Part shown: positions 23,951 through 36,185 of the stretch, piece after piece
Layout: the number at the start of each line of letters is the position of its first letter
How positions within the stretch are numbered: position 1 is the stretch's first letter
Assembly: GCA_015680685.1 (NCBI GenBank)
Contig: MNCI01008062.1
Span: forward strand, 412,697-476,696
Direction: 5' to 3'
DNA length: 64,000 bases
Source: Gnetum montanum
Lineage: Eukaryota > Streptophyta > Gnetopsida > Gnetales > Gnetaceae
The notes under the pieces: model-generated
Told to the model about the DNA's origin: nothing
Seen by the model: the letters and a program-made list of their open reading frames with translations, nothing else
Databases searched by the model: none
Position numbers and translations under genes: made by a program

Positions 23951-25500
23951 GGCCATCCAAGCTAACCATCCAAATGGCCTCTTAGTTTTTCTACCTTTTT
24001 TTCCACATTTTTTATTTTACAAATTTTTTGATTTTCAAAATTCTTTCTAATTTTACACCATTGTTAGTACCTTTGATTCTTTCTTGATTATTTTATACTT
24101 TCTTATATATTTTACTTTATTTTTTGTTGATTCAAGTGTGATATTTTTTTATTTTTGCTAATAAAACTACTTTATTGTCATACAACATAGTGCCATTGTT
24201 GTTGTTTACTAATGATGGTTTATGCTTAATGTTGTGATTGTTGATGTCTAGTTTCTATTTATGAATTCTAATGTCTAATGACTTTGACATGGTTTATTTT
24301 GCATGGAATAGGCAATGAGTCCATGTCATCCACCCATCCAATGAACTCTCTGGCTTTCTCTAGGAATTTGAGGTCCCTTCCATTAAAGAAACTTTTAATT
24401 GATCGATGACCTTGGTAGTTCTGGAATTAGGAAGAATTCAAAGGTTTACAAAGGGTATGACTTCAAGGGAACTCAATACTCTTTTTACTCTTCTACTTCC
24501 TTGAGTGCTTTAGTGTTTTCCATAGACTTCTTACCATTCCATTCCATCCACTAATAGGAAGCTAAATAAAATATTTGCATGGTGTGGTACCCATCCAAAA
24601 AAATGATGGAAATTCAAAGCACACCCCATAGACACAAATTAAGTTCTTACATGGTGTGATTCCCATTTCAAAAAAAAAAAACAAAAAACCATGGAAATTC
24701 AAAGCACACCCCTTGCACAAATAAATGGGCTACAAGCACTGGTTATGAGACTCGACCAACATGCACCTATGCTTGAAGGTCCCCTCTAACTAAGGCCCTC
24801 TCTCTCTCACCTCCTACTTCTCTTTCTTCTCTTTGTGGAATGTTGGTTGTCTTGTCGAAGCATTCTCATGTCTCGTGTGGGTGGATTGGTCTTAATGTGG
24901 CAATGTGAAGTCACTGAAAGTGGATGGTTTTGATGTAGATTGAGGATGGATCTTCTTGAGTCATTTTAAATACAAATTCCACAAGGAACTTCTTATGACC
25001 TCAAATCGAAACTCCATTTTATCTTCTCTATCATTCATCCATGTTGCTATAACTCACCTTGCTACCATGTTCTATGTTATGTTCTATGTCTTGGTCTAAT
25101 GTGTTGGGATTCTTGAGTAGATTCTTCCTGGTTGGTCCTTAACTTTTCATGCCATTAAATTGACTGTGGGGCCCAAAGACTCTTCTGTTGAGATTATGTA
25201 AGGGAAAAAAGGACATGAGCTTGCTATGGGGAGGACCCACTCACATAGCTCTTGGTGTGGTTAGTTAAGGTTCCTTACCTTTGACATTGCCACAATCCTA
25301 TCATTTACATATTCCATTGAGTATTCCACTCACTGCTCCTCAACCTTTTACCTCATTCATCTTCCAAATCAATTTTTCTCCATTTTTCCAAATTTATGAG
25401 CTTCAACAGTCTCTTCTCATGTTTTCATACTATTCTTGGCCTTTTGAGCTTTCATTTGATACCAATTTCACTAAACAACTCTGCATATTTTACAAGTTTG
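23951..25500 (+). other. Post-pol spacer of element A
   Basis: About 1.55 kb of non-coding DNA: T-rich at 23985-24170, then blocks conserved with C (GGCAATGAGTCCA near 24310; CATGGTGTGATTCCCAT repeated near 24577 and 24652; ATGAGCTTGCTATGGGGAGG near 25215). The direct repeat near 24580-24720 contains CATGGTG...AATTCAAAGCACACCCC twice. Confidence 0.75.
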
Positions 25501-25532
25501 ACCAAATTCAACGGTCATCTACGGTAGTCAAA

Positions 25533-25613
25533 AGCTACATCGATGAGGCCTCATCGACGTAGCTGACTGCATCAATGAGGCCTTGTTGATGCAACCCAAA
25601 AACCCTATATATA
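25533..25613 (+). promoter_or_regulatory. Internal promoter-like module upstream of A third ORF
   Basis: A 32-bp near-perfect palindrome (25533-25564, arms AGCTACATCGATGAGG, one mismatch, centred on GAGGCCTC) is followed by a 24-bp near-palindrome (25569-25592, arms GCATCAATGAGG, two mismatches) and then TATATATA at 25606-25613. This is the order of palindromes then TATA found in the LTRs. The 15-mer AGGCCTTGTTGATGC at 25578-25592 recurs exactly in the 3' LTR of A at 29191-29205. Promoter activity is inferred. Confidence 0.65.
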
Positions 25614-25743
25614 CCATTGAACACTTTGCAATTTTTTGTCATTTTCTCATAACATATGGGGAGTTTTTGTAATTTTTTAGAGCCCATAACTTCCAAACCA
25701 TTTGTTCAAATTACTTTGTTTTTTGATCTTGCACTTACCAAAG

Positions 25744-26051
25744 GTAAGATCTTTATCATGGGGACCACAAATTATAAGTTTTTTGATGAAAAATTTTGAA
25801 AATTTTTCTAGCTCTCCCAAAGGGTTAATAACCTTAATAACATATAAACATAAACTTTTTCAACAGTTAACCCTTCCAACAACCTCCAGGATGATTTATT
25901 AATGATAACACATAAATAAATAATAATTGAAATAACTAAATCAGCCATAATCACAACTTAGCCAAGTGTAACTATCCTTAAGAGATAAAGGTATCACAAT
26001 TGCTTTAAGTTACACAATGATTACTAACCCATGATCTCATTGTGATTACAG
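25744..26051 (+). other. Predicted 5'UTR intron of A third ORF
   Basis: Donor AAAG|GTAAGATC at 25743/25744, branch-like TACTAAC at 26022-26028, acceptor TGTGATTACAG ending at 26051, 308 nt. The ATG of the third ORF is the next base. An intron of similar size and position is predicted in D. Confidence 0.6.
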
Positions 26052-28912
26052 ATGGCACCAAAATAGAAATGTCTATAGGAAGGGAAACCCTCTCAACCAT
26101 GGGAGAAGTGGCCCAGGGTTGGAAGGGTCTAACAAGAACAAGTCCAAGAACCACCAAAAGAAACCCATGCAATGGGACCTCTTCGTGAGGAGCCCAAAGT
26201 GGAATCTATCCGAAAAATTCTAGAAGAATAAGTGCAAACTAAACAATCACTACGAGGAGAAGTGTCTAGACCTGTGCCAAGGCTTGAGGCCACTTTGACT
26301 CAGGCTTGCCTACACATCATCAAGTCTCAAGAGATCCAACGATCAGTTCTTCAAGAGATCAACTTTAGGCCACTCCTCGAGAAAGCTCCAGTAGATGTCA
26401 AGACTCAACTACAAACCTCTCCCATGTGGCCAGTAATCACATCCAATGCGCAATGGTACATGGGAGAGACATATCTCTTTTGGAGTAATAGAAGGCCGAG
26501 GTCCATTGTCAAAACCAAGGACATTCAAGTGTCTTACTTAATAGAAGCTATTGCATAGGTACTTGGGTTGCCTAACACTGGAACACAGCTGGTAGAATTA
26601 TCCATGAAAGGGATGATCCTGAGGCCAAGAGGAAGTGGAGCCAGCGATGCTATGAGGTTGACCATAAGGAGTATGGCGTGCTCACACCAACGAAGCGAAT
26701 TTATTTCAAAATTGTGGCCTATCACCTCAATCCAATGATGAGGCCAAGCAAGGTGACCACTTTCTCCACTCAAGCATGTGTAGCTCTAAGTGGGAAATTT
26801 CTTGTCAACCTTCCATAACTAATCTACTTAGAGATCAAAGAATGCTTCAAGGAAAATGAACATGGAAGAAAAACCTTACCCTTTCCGTGCCTCATCTGAA
26901 AACTCTGCAAAAGGGTTGGCATCATTTACTACTCCAATGATACCATCAGGCATGCTCCTTTGGCATCATGGTCAAAGATCATGAAAGATAAAATGCCAAC
27001 AATGACCCAAGAAGAGGAGTAGCCGCCACCACCACCCACTCAAGAAACAACATTGAAGGCCTGTGTAGCCATTGAGCATCTACACAAAATCCAGGAACAA
27101 CTCTTGAGCAAGCAAGAGCAATGTGCAAGAATGAGTGGGGTAGATCCATTTATATGCCAACCAATAATAAGTCACCTTAATGAGGCGGCCCAAACAGTTA
27201 GTTAGATGGAGAGGGATGGTCCAATTTTCTCTACCTAATTAACGTAGTTACCCGCGAGGTCAGATCCCAACACTAGGGAGGTGACAGTGTCTTTATCTCA
27301 ACAACATTTATTCCTAGAAATATCTAGGAATGCTGCCACTTTCTTGGTGCATTTGGAGGAGGGAGAAGAGGCAACTGTCTTAGTGGTGTAGCACCAAGGG
27401 TAGGAAATAGCAGTTAAAGTGGTTGCTGACTATGTCAATGAAACATTGAATGCACCCATGTTGTCTGTACTAGACATATCTGCACTTCAAGATGTGCATA
27501 CATCTACAAGCATGGTTAGTGAAAAGTTAAACATATCCCAGCATGAAGAGTTGCTAGAATGACTGGTGGGAACTAGGCAACCAATTCTAGACATCTTTGA
27601 TTTTTTAGAAGACATCACTACAACCCAGTCAGAGCTGCTAAATGCAAGGGGCGAGTGCATTATTTTGGAGGGGCAACTCAAAAAAACCCAAGAACAAAAT
27701 CAACGCTGACCCATGGAGGTTACCGAACTACATGCCCAACTTGCAAATCCTGCAATCCTCAACCTAGCAATAACAAGAGATGAAGCTTTCAAATAACTTC
27801 AAGAACAATTTTAGAAGGTTGAAAAGGAGGCGATTATAGCCATCTTAGACTAGTTTGTGGAAGAAGAAAAAATGCATGTAATTTAGAAGGACTTGATGTA
27901 GATACACCATGAGAACGAGACCCTGACCACATAGAATTATTGCCTGCAAAATGTTGATGCTCAAAAGGACCAAATGTAGGAATTTATTCATCAACAACAG
28001 GAGCAACTTGCTAGGGTGAACACAAAATTGAGGAGATTGGCCAAAAAAAATTAAAATCTGTCAATGGAGGAAGTGCATGCCTTGTGCTAGAAATCTACCA
28101 TTGAGATCACCACTTGGAAAAATAAGGCCCTCAAGTTTGAAAAAGTGAAGAATCACTACAAAGACCAGGTTGCCTTGCAAAAGGAAGTTAATGAAAAACA
28201 CATTCAAATGGCAAAGGAAAAATTGAACAAAGCCCTCCAGCAACTCTAATAGTGAAGAGAAATGTGGCAGCCCATTGTTAATGGGATTGACACCTACAAC
28301 AAAGCAAAGATCCACTTAAAGGAGTTGCAAATTGAAGAAATGACTGAATCCATGGAGTTGGCCAATCTTCGATATGCAAACCTAGAAATGCTGACTATCC
28401 GATGACCGCAGTCAGAGTTGGAGAAGCAAGTGGATAGCTCATATCTGTTATATGAGGTTAAGTTCAAGCACCACAAGGATGCCAAGCAGAAGCTTGAAAT
28501 CACAAATGCTAAACTTGAAGTTCTCAGAGCATAGTTCACAGATCTACAATCAACTACTAAGAACCTAGCCAAATGGATGAATGACTACCAGGAGTTGAAA
28601 GACATAGTCAAAATGTTTGACATTGAACACAGATAGTTCCCTGCTTGGTTTGTCAATGTGAAAGAGCTATTTCTAGCAATCCCATGTCCCTGGAATGTGC
28701 CCGTTCCAACCCACATTGGCAAAGTTGCATGGATGGTGCATGATCCTAGAATTAAGGAGGAGAAAATGAAAGTACTACTAGATGCTTTCTTCCTCCCGCC
28801 TAAAGTTGCAGAAGTAGCAAGATAGACCTAGTTACCAACTGCTGTCGGTGCATGAAGCCAATGAAGGTCCCTTGGAGCCTCAGGATCCACCACTGCCTAA
28901 GACCATCTAATC
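26052..28912 (+). pseudogene. Third ORF of element A (globular domain plus coiled coil)
   Basis: ATG at 26052, MAPK start. First folded region at 26230-26800 with FRPLLEKAPVDVKTQL and WYMGETYLFW, aligned to D at 50530-50690. A low-complexity stretch with PPPPTQE lies near 27025. A long region rich in Glu, Lys, Gln and Leu runs 27060-28600 and would form coiled coil, but it is broken by many stops. C-terminal block PCPWNVP and AWMVHDPRIKEEKM is at 28683-28770. No signal peptide or membrane segment is apparent, so it is not a typical envelope protein although it sits where env would be. The globular part resembles what I recall of the 'putative plant transposon protein' domain; unverified. Function unknown. 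Confidence 0.75.
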
Positions 28913-29157
28913 TTCTCCATCACACTTCACTTCATCAAGCAACATGTTGTCTAATTTTGAAGAGTTGTATCATGGTGTTCAATTTTGTGTCCTAAACACC
29001 ATCATTTTTTGTAATGTATTGATTCATACACCTAGGCACTCCATTTTTTGTCAAGTCAATCAGTTTGTTTTGTTTGAGAAAAGTTAGTCAATAATCCCAT
29101 ACCTTTCCAATTTTATAAAATAACTTGAGGATAATTTTTCATTCAGTCATGGGGATA
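28913..29157 (+). other. Element A 3' leader with plus-strand priming tract
   Basis: Non-coding stretch containing AGTCAATAATCCCATACC near 29087, shared with B, C and D, and ending in TCATGGGGATA at 29147-29157, directly before the LTR. Confidence 0.75.
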
Positions 29158-30052
29158 TGATGAGTCGCAATTTAGTTGGCTACGTCGACAAGGCCTTGTT
29201 GATGCATTGTATCATGCATCAACAAGGCCCCATCAACATAGTGTCTATTTTTGGCTATAAATACACACCTACCAGCTACATTGATGACATGAGAGATTGT
29301 AGTTGTAGTGACACTCTTGCAATTTTTCCATTTGAAAGTTAGAATTTTTCTCCCAAGTGCCCACAACAAGAGTCATTGAGTGTACGAATCTTTATTTGAG
29401 CATTGTTGTACCTGAGCATGATAGTGTGTGCGGTAATAAAGATGAGATTTTTGATAAACCTTGCAACATTCTGGATAGATTAAATATTTTATTTCTACAT
29501 TTAATGTTGTCAATTATTTATTAAATATTTCCAATTATTTATTAAGTGTTTTCAGTAATTAAGTTAATGAAGCAATTAAGTAAGATAAATTAAGCACATA
29601 AGTATGACTACTTTGAGCATAACACATATTCACTTGGTAATCCTAGTAGTGTTATTGCTTGGTACACCAAATAGCGTAGCACTTAGTCACCCAGTAGTGG
29701 ATATGTGAATTTAGGACATGTATGGAAAGTGGGACCATATGCTTATGTTAGGACTAATTAGACATTAGTTAATTAGTTAAATTAAATTAGTTGGTCCAAC
29801 CACTTTATTTCTTTGCAAGTACCGAAACCATAAAAATACAAAATGATAAAAATTAAATACCTTAATTACACTTAACCATACCAATTTAGATCACAAGTGT
29901 AATTGGAAACACAATGATTGACCTTAAGGCAAGATTCACTTCCTAGAGGACTAGTGCATCAGAAACGATAAAGTCCACGGACTTCAATCAAATCGTGCAT
30001 GAACACTTTGTGATTCATATGGTTGGACGTAGGGGTACCTCGCCGCTCATCA
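29158..30052 (+). repeat. 3' LTR of element A
   Basis: 895 bp, TGATGAGTCGC...GCTCATCA. U3 contains a perfect 16-bp inverted repeat GGCCTTGTTGATGCAT (29192-29207) and complement (29214-29229) around a 6-base loop, preceded by CTACGTCGACAAGG, with TATAAATA at 29256-29263. It differs from the 5' LTR at many positions, consistent with an insertion older than B. Confidence 0.94.
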
Positions 30053-32580
30053 AAAGTCTTTCATATTGAATTTATTTTTCATTTCTAATTTGAATTCTTA
30101 CAATAGCTTTTCATTAGTGGTAGTAAATACTAGATAATCTACATAGAAAGATATTATTAAGAAATCATTCTTGTCATGCTTATAATATAAGATTGATTCA
30201 AATAGTTATGATGAGTAGTTTTTTCTTTAAAAGAAAGTCATTCTTTCTCTAAAACCAAACTCAAGAAGATTTCTTTAAATCATACAAAGATTTTTTCAGT
30301 TTGCACACTTTGTCTTCTTTTCCTTCAATTAGATATCCTTCAAATTATCATCCCTAAACTTTCTTGTTTAGATTTCTATTAAAAAGAATTAATTTTTATG
30401 TGATTTTAAGTTTTGATGAGCTACTATAGAAAGAATATGGTTTATAGTTTCAAACCTTACTACATGTGCAAATATTTTTTCATAGTCAATGTGTTTCTTT
30501 TGTCTAAATCATCTTAGAACAAGTCTTCCTTTATGTTTGATGATTTCTCATTTTCCATTATATTTTACTTTGTATAACCATTTGGAATCAATTATATTCT
30601 TCTATTAGTTTGTCTAGTAGTTCCCAAGTGTTATTCTTCATGATGGCTTCATACTCCTTGTCCATGACTTCCTTCCATTCTTTAAATTTTGATGTTTCTT
30701 GTATGTTATTGGCTTTTGACTGAGGCCTGAATAAGTAACATTCTTCGACAAATTGGATCTAGTTGTTCTTCCAAAATTTGTATCTAGCATTTGATGTTGA
30801 GGGTAGCCTCTTTGAATTGTAGGCTTAGGGTTATTTAGGATCTATGATTTTTCATTATGTTTTTGGATCTTATTTATACTAAATTTAGCTCTAATGAGTA
30901 TCACATCTCATGATGAGTACCATATGTGTTCAGTTGATCATAGCATTTGTTATGACTTGTTTTTGTGTCATAGTCAAGAAATATGCATTTTTCTTCTATT
31001 GTCTAATTTTTCAATAAATTTTTTTGATGTTTTATCATAGCAAAGATATCAAATATCTTCACGTGCTTGATGTTTAAAATCTTGTTGTAGAAAAGTTCAT
31101 ATGGTGACTTGTCTTTGTAGTTACTACTAATAATTCTATTTGTTATGTAGGTTGCCATAGTTGTGGGCATGCTTCAAAATTTCTTTGGCAATTGAACATT
31201 TTTAAGAAGACCCCTTATCATATCTTGTAGAGTTATATTTTTTCTTTCCATAACTTCATTTGATTATGGGTTGTATCCACATGTCTGATGAAAGATTCCT
31301 TATGTTTAGTAAAAATTTTCAAAATTTTTATTGATAAATTCTCCTCCTTTGTATGATCTGATGACTTTAATTGTGAGCTTCATGGTATTATGCATGATGG
31401 TATAAAAATCTTTAAACTTGCTTAGCACTTTGTCCTTAATTCTCATATTGTATGTCCAAGTAAATCCAAAGTGATCATCTACCATGAAAAGAGTGTAGTT
31501 TACCCCACTAATTGAAGCAGTTGGCATAGGTCCAATGAGATTCATATAAAGTAGCTTAAGCGGTTTGTCTTTCCTTTGCATAGTCATGGTATGACAACTA
31601 ATGGTTTGTTTTCATTATATGTAGATTTTACATTTTTCCGTAGGAGTTTTTCTGATTTGGAGTCCTATTACTTTCTTTAGTTTGACCATTTTTGCAAGGT
31701 TATTGTATAAGGTATGACCCAATATTTTATGTCATATCTTTGATTCTTCTTCATTTACAATTGAATTTTAGTGTACATATGTAGTTTTAAAAGTGTTTTT
31801 ATCTATTTTGTTCTTTAATGTTATTATTTGTATAGTGGCTTCTTTGGAATCATGAATAATGTCCATGGGATTATCTTTTAGATCAATGTGATTGCAATCT
31901 ATGCAATATATTTTATTATTGTAGAACTTTATTATAATAATTCCTTCTTAATCTTGTTTTATGATGGTGCAACATTCATTTTTGAAATTAATGTTAATCC
32001 CTTTTCTAGCCATTTGTCCCACTAATTGTAAGGGAACTAAGAGGTTTGGAACATAGAATACTTTAGGCTATAACTTAGTTATTTCATAATCTAAAAATGC
32101 AATTTCCTACTTCTTCTACATTAAGAAACTTATCATCACCTATTGTGATGTTGTCAATTCTATTAGGCTTGTGGGGGAGAAGATGAGATTTATATGAAGT
32201 CATATGATTAAATCATCTATCTATAATCTAAAAAGTTTGTTTAATAATGTTCTTGGAATTGAGGACTTTGAGTTTACCTTGATTTTTTTCTAGTATTGAG
32301 GTTGAGGTTGAGACTTCCTCTTAGATTCTTATTCTAGAGTTAGAGTGTATCAAATCCAATTTTAACCTACCAGGTCTTTATGATGTAACCTCTCTTTTTG
32401 CATAATTACATGAGGGAATGGAATTGTATGATTGTGCATTTTTCTATCCTTGATTGTTCCACCTTCCTCCAGTGAATCCTCTACCTTTAATGTCTCTTAG
32501 TGAAGTCTTAGTCATGTTATAATCATTTTGATCTTGGGTATAGTTTTTGTAGAATCTTCCTCTTCCTTTCTGTTGACACT
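30053..32580 (-). pseudogene. Copia element X, gag end to RT (right half)
   Basis: Minus-strand copia coding sequence, 5' at the right. A basic Gly/Arg-rich gag end (KGRGRF, RGFTGGRW) is near 32460-32570. Integrase is at 31306-31587: LLYMNLIGPMPT where the first Asp is Asn, and IRSYKGGEF where the second Asp is lost. The RT region follows at 30053-30900 with a YVDY version of YVDD near 30135 and NMKDF at 30053. Stops and shifts are dense. RT continues at 11193 across element A. No 5' LTR is seen at the right end. Confidence 0.85.
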
Positions 32581-33780
32581 GAAGACGTCAACAAACCTTA
32601 GTATTAACTGATTTGGTATCCAAACCTCTAACATGTGGCTTATGAACACATTGTATAATACTTAAAGTAACTATTAGTTTGATGATGTTATTTTGAAAGT
32701 AATTGGTAATGTTTATTTTAATGATCCTCGACTTGATAAATGTGGAATTAGGTGAATTATGTATTTTGAAGGCTAATGATGAAACATGTAAAAGTGGTGG
32801 TGTTGGAACCCTAAAATTAATTGTAATATAGGTACACCTCAAGAGATATAGTCCAATTACAACTTTATAACTCAACATTGCCCACTAGAATCGAATCAAT
32901 CACTTGAGGTTTTCAAATCAAGAGTCTTACCAATAGGTTAACACCTCATTAAAAGTGAACTAGGCCTAAATATCATTACCTCTATTTTCATTAAAATAAA
33001 TACTAAAATGAACTATGTGGTGGATGTGTGCATGTGTATATGTATATGTATAGATTTATTTTTTGAATAATGTTAATGCAAAGTTAGTTACAATGCACCA
33101 TCTATGGTACTATTTTGTAAAAACTATCATTTTTCAGTACAAAATTTGATTTTAAATATTTGTTGCCCTAGCCAAAGAGGGTTTAAGAACAAAAGAAAAA
33201 TTATTAGCCATTGGAATTCTCAAATTAAAGATTTGAACATGTGGAAATAGAATTAAGTGATCAATTTGAAAGAGGAATCATAGAAAATATGCATAAAATC
33301 AATCAAAACTCATTAAAACTTTGGACGTTGGAACCTAAAACAATTGAAACATAGGTACACCCCAAGATTTATAGAAGTTTATAACATACAAGATCATTAC
33401 AATGCAAAGCATGTTCACCCTTTTTGTAGGTTCAAGGTTAAGTTGTAACACATTCTAGTGGTACTTCATTACAACTACCTAATTCCACCTCCATGAAGTA
33501 GATCACCAATAAAAACAAACATTACCAATTGATTTTAAAGTAACACCTAATGAGATGTTAGTCTAGTGGTAAAGGTCTTTGCTTAGTAATCTCAATTTTC
33601 AAAAAATATTCTATAAAAAAATTTTAAATTAATTTTTATAATTTACAAATTTTGAAAATGACCATATAAATAGAAAAAATGTTACCTTTGGGTTAACCCA
33701 TTGGCTCTCAAAGAAGGATAAATAATTCATTTGAAATTTGGAATAAAAGGGACTCTTGGGAGATGCTTTGGATTAAAAAT
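32581..33780. other. Non-coding stretch with two SINE-like body copies
   Basis: AT-rich, no credible ORF. Two related segments, 32804-32900 and 33325-33480, share TTGGAACC, ATAGGTACACC and a run around CAAGA. The first adjoins a tRNA-like head on the minus strand. A third tRNA-like box A word (TTAGTCTAGTGG) lies at 33555-33566 on the plus strand. Nothing else is recognised. Confidence 0.5.
32885..32943 (-). repeat. tRNA-derived SINE-like head
   Basis: On the minus strand TTAACCTATTGGTAAGAC (box A like) is followed about 30 bases later by GATTCGATTCT (box B like), the spacing expected of a tRNA-derived pol III promoter. The body appears to continue toward 32804. No poly(A) or target duplication was established. 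Confidence 0.5.
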
Positions 33781-33789
33781 GCATATGCC

Positions 33790-34705
33790 TTCCATGCCGA
33801 CCACTTTTCAATTTTTTTTTAACAAAATTGAGGGAAATCGCATTGCACAGACCACTTTTCATGCAGATTTCTGTCCAACAAGGGGTTAAAGGTGAATAGA
33901 AAATAATGCTTTATTATTTTTTTTAATAAAAGATTGATGTCTCTTCAAGAGTCACCTGAGAAAAGAGTGCATTCAATGATTTTATTAGACTCCGTAACAT
34001 CACATGGCATTATGTATTAAGAATTAAGAATTCATTAAAACGGGTAAGTGGGTTGAATATGCACTGGACTCTAACATTTGCTTTAAATTAAGAAAACATT
34101 TACTTGAAAACTCAGGAAAACGCATTGGGCTGACCACTTTTCATAAGGAACGCAGAAATCAGGTTCCTCTCCAACACGCCAGGACAAAAAAAATGCACAG
34201 GGCACTTTTCATGATGTCCGTCCAAGGAATTAAAGGTGAACATTAAATGACGCTTTGTTTCCTTTAAGAAAACACTGTGTCACTTCAAGCGCATTTAATG
34301 GTTTTATTGGACTCCGTAACATAGCATCTCATTATGTATTAAGAATTCATAAAAACTGGTAAGTAGCTTGAATGGAATGGATAAAAAATTCATTGTAATG
34401 AAATGCAACGGACTGACTCTGACATATGCTTTAAATTAAAAAAAAAAGCCTATACAACTTTTCCTGGTCAAACTTCAATTTTGTTTAGGAAATTCAAGGA
34501 AAAGGCGTTGGGCTGACCACTTCTCCTACGGAATGCAGATTCCTGTTCAATGCGAGATGGCATTAAAGGTGAACAGAAACCCTGCGCTTGCTCTTTTAAG
34601 CATAAAAGATTGATGACTGTCCAAGGGTCACCCAAGGGAGAAGCGCGTTCAATGATTTTCTTGACTTCATACCGTAGCATGTATTAAGAATTTATGGAAG
34701 TTAGA
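33790..34705. repeat. Three diverged tandem copies of a ~300-350-bp unit
   Basis: Copies at about 33790-34090, 34115-34410 and 34480-34705. Shared landmarks in order: TGACCACTTTTCAT, TTAAAGGTGAA, TAAAAGATTGATG (or equivalent), TCAAGAGTCACC-like, TTCAATGATTTTATT, GACTCCGTAACAT, TATGTATTAAGAATTCAT. The copies differ by indels. No ORF is shared; the unit is unrecognised. Confidence 0.8.
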
Positions 34706-35380
34706 TGTTAGAATGGAAACAAGAATTTGATTAAGCAGATTTCTTGTGCACCACATCTCCACTTGAATAACCATATGCCGTGGTTCATTAAGTCAAATAA
34801 TCAATTGTTTTTTTTTTATAAAGTATTCCTTCCACAGACTAGCATGGTTTAGTAGGCATTCTAATAACCAACAAAAAGCAAATAATCAATGGATAAGTGA
34901 GCAATGAATCACTATGCCTTACACATCTTCTACCATTGTAAGATGAAATAAATTCATACAAATCACTAAAATAAAAACATGATTTTAAATAATACACTAC
35001 AATAGATTCATGATCCATAAGTAAAAAGGTGATAATTCTAGCAAAGATGTCTAAATGACATAGATTAACCATGTACTTTTAAAACAAAATTTCATGTTGG
35101 AACATACTAATTTAGCTATATACTTATAATATATCTATTATTTGGTCATGAGAATCTTTTTCTTTTTTAAATTAATGAAATCCCAAAATTGATTCACTAA
35201 GAATCAAACTACTATCTTTTTTATGAAGAATATTTTCATATTGAAAAAAATCAAAACAAATACTAAATAATTCTTGCCATGGTAATTGTTCATCTTGAAA
35301 TTTTGTATTGGTTTTTGTTTATGTACACACAATAAAATCCTTGTAAATTATTGCCATTACATATCATGTGTTGGGGTTTG
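34706..35380. other. AT-rich non-coding stretch
   Basis: No feature supported; short poly-T and poly-A runs only. Confidence 0.5.
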
Positions 35381-35384
35381 TGTT

Positions 35385-35785
35385 ATGACCATAATTATTA
35401 TACCATCCATAGCTTACATATTATTTCTTCTGTGATGTTTCGAACCATACTAGCTTCATCATTTGTTACAATTAATTTCTATACTTTTATCTTGATATTA
35501 TCAATTTTTTTTTTGTTCAAGATAGAGACAACTTTTTTGATTGAATTTACTCCAAATATTGTAAGTGTATATCATTGTACCATCCATAGCTTACATATTA
35601 TTTCCTTGGAAGATGTCGAATCATACTAGATCCATCATTAGTTGCCATTGATTTCTCAAGGATTAGAGAGAATAATCTCTCTTTATCTTGAGGTTCTCAA
35701 ATTTTTGTTCAGTATGGAGTTGCCCTTTTTGATAGAATGTACTCCAAATGTTGCAAGCCCATATCATTATATCATAATTATTTGT
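35385..35785. repeat. Short tandem repeat, ~180-bp period, two full copies and part of a third
   Basis: ACCATCCATAGCTTACATAT occurs at 35402 and 35579 (period 177), and TACTCCAAAT(A/G)TTG(T/C)AAG at about 35549 and 35739, followed in each by ATATCATT. The third copy is truncated. Confidence 0.75.
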
Positions 35786-35897
35786 TGTTTGTGACAAAGT
35801 CTAGCCAATTGGTAATTGGGCTCTCACCCAAAGTAAACAAAAAAGTCATTAACATGATATTATTAAACATTATTATCTTAATGCATATACTATCAAT

Positions 35898-36150
35898 GAA
35901 ACATAACTCAATTAGTTAGAACATGTGGCTTGTGGTTTACAAATCACAAATTCAATCCAAAGGGTATGTCAAGACATGCACCTACCTAGGAGCATGGTTC
36001 AAGCCATGACATCAAGTAGAAAGTTGGCCATAAAAATTCATCATCAAATCCTTCACCTATCTTAATTGAGCGCATATTAATGGGATAAAGGCACCATGAT
36101 GATGTTAATACATATACTCTTTTTGAAACCTAAGAAGGTCTCACCATATA
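35898..36150 (+). repeat. tRNA-derived SINE-like sequence next to element C
   Basis: TAACTCAATTAGTTAGA (35904-35920, box A like) is followed by AATTCAATCC (35949-35958, box B like). Both differ from tRNA consensus mainly by G-to-A. The downstream body to about 36150 is unrecognised, and its end coincides with the truncated start of element C. Confidence 0.5.
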
Positions 36151-36185
36151 TGTAACTTAATCTAACTGATGAATTGTGATTTGCT

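Larger units (their letters stand above)
11194..30052 (+). mobile_element. Athila-like Ty3/gypsy element A, split by B
   Basis: Complete but degenerate LTR retrotransposon, 18.9 kb including the 5.8-kb inserted element B. Order: 5' LTR, tRNA-Asp primer site, gag, protease remnant, RT, RNase H, integrase, long spacer, third ORF, G-rich priming tract, 3' LTR. The 5-bp flanks are AAGGT (11189-11193) and AAAGT (30053-30057), one mismatch, as expected for an old target duplication. The target was RT codons of a minus-strand copia element, whose frame is restored when A is removed. The RT type and primer choice place it near Athila; the RT lacks the insertion I associate with angiosperm Athila. Confidence 0.92.

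Noticed and set aside
33548-33600. Functional tRNA gene suggested by the TTAGTCTAGTGG box A
   Set aside because: No acceptable box B, no cloverleaf stems; at most a SINE relic.
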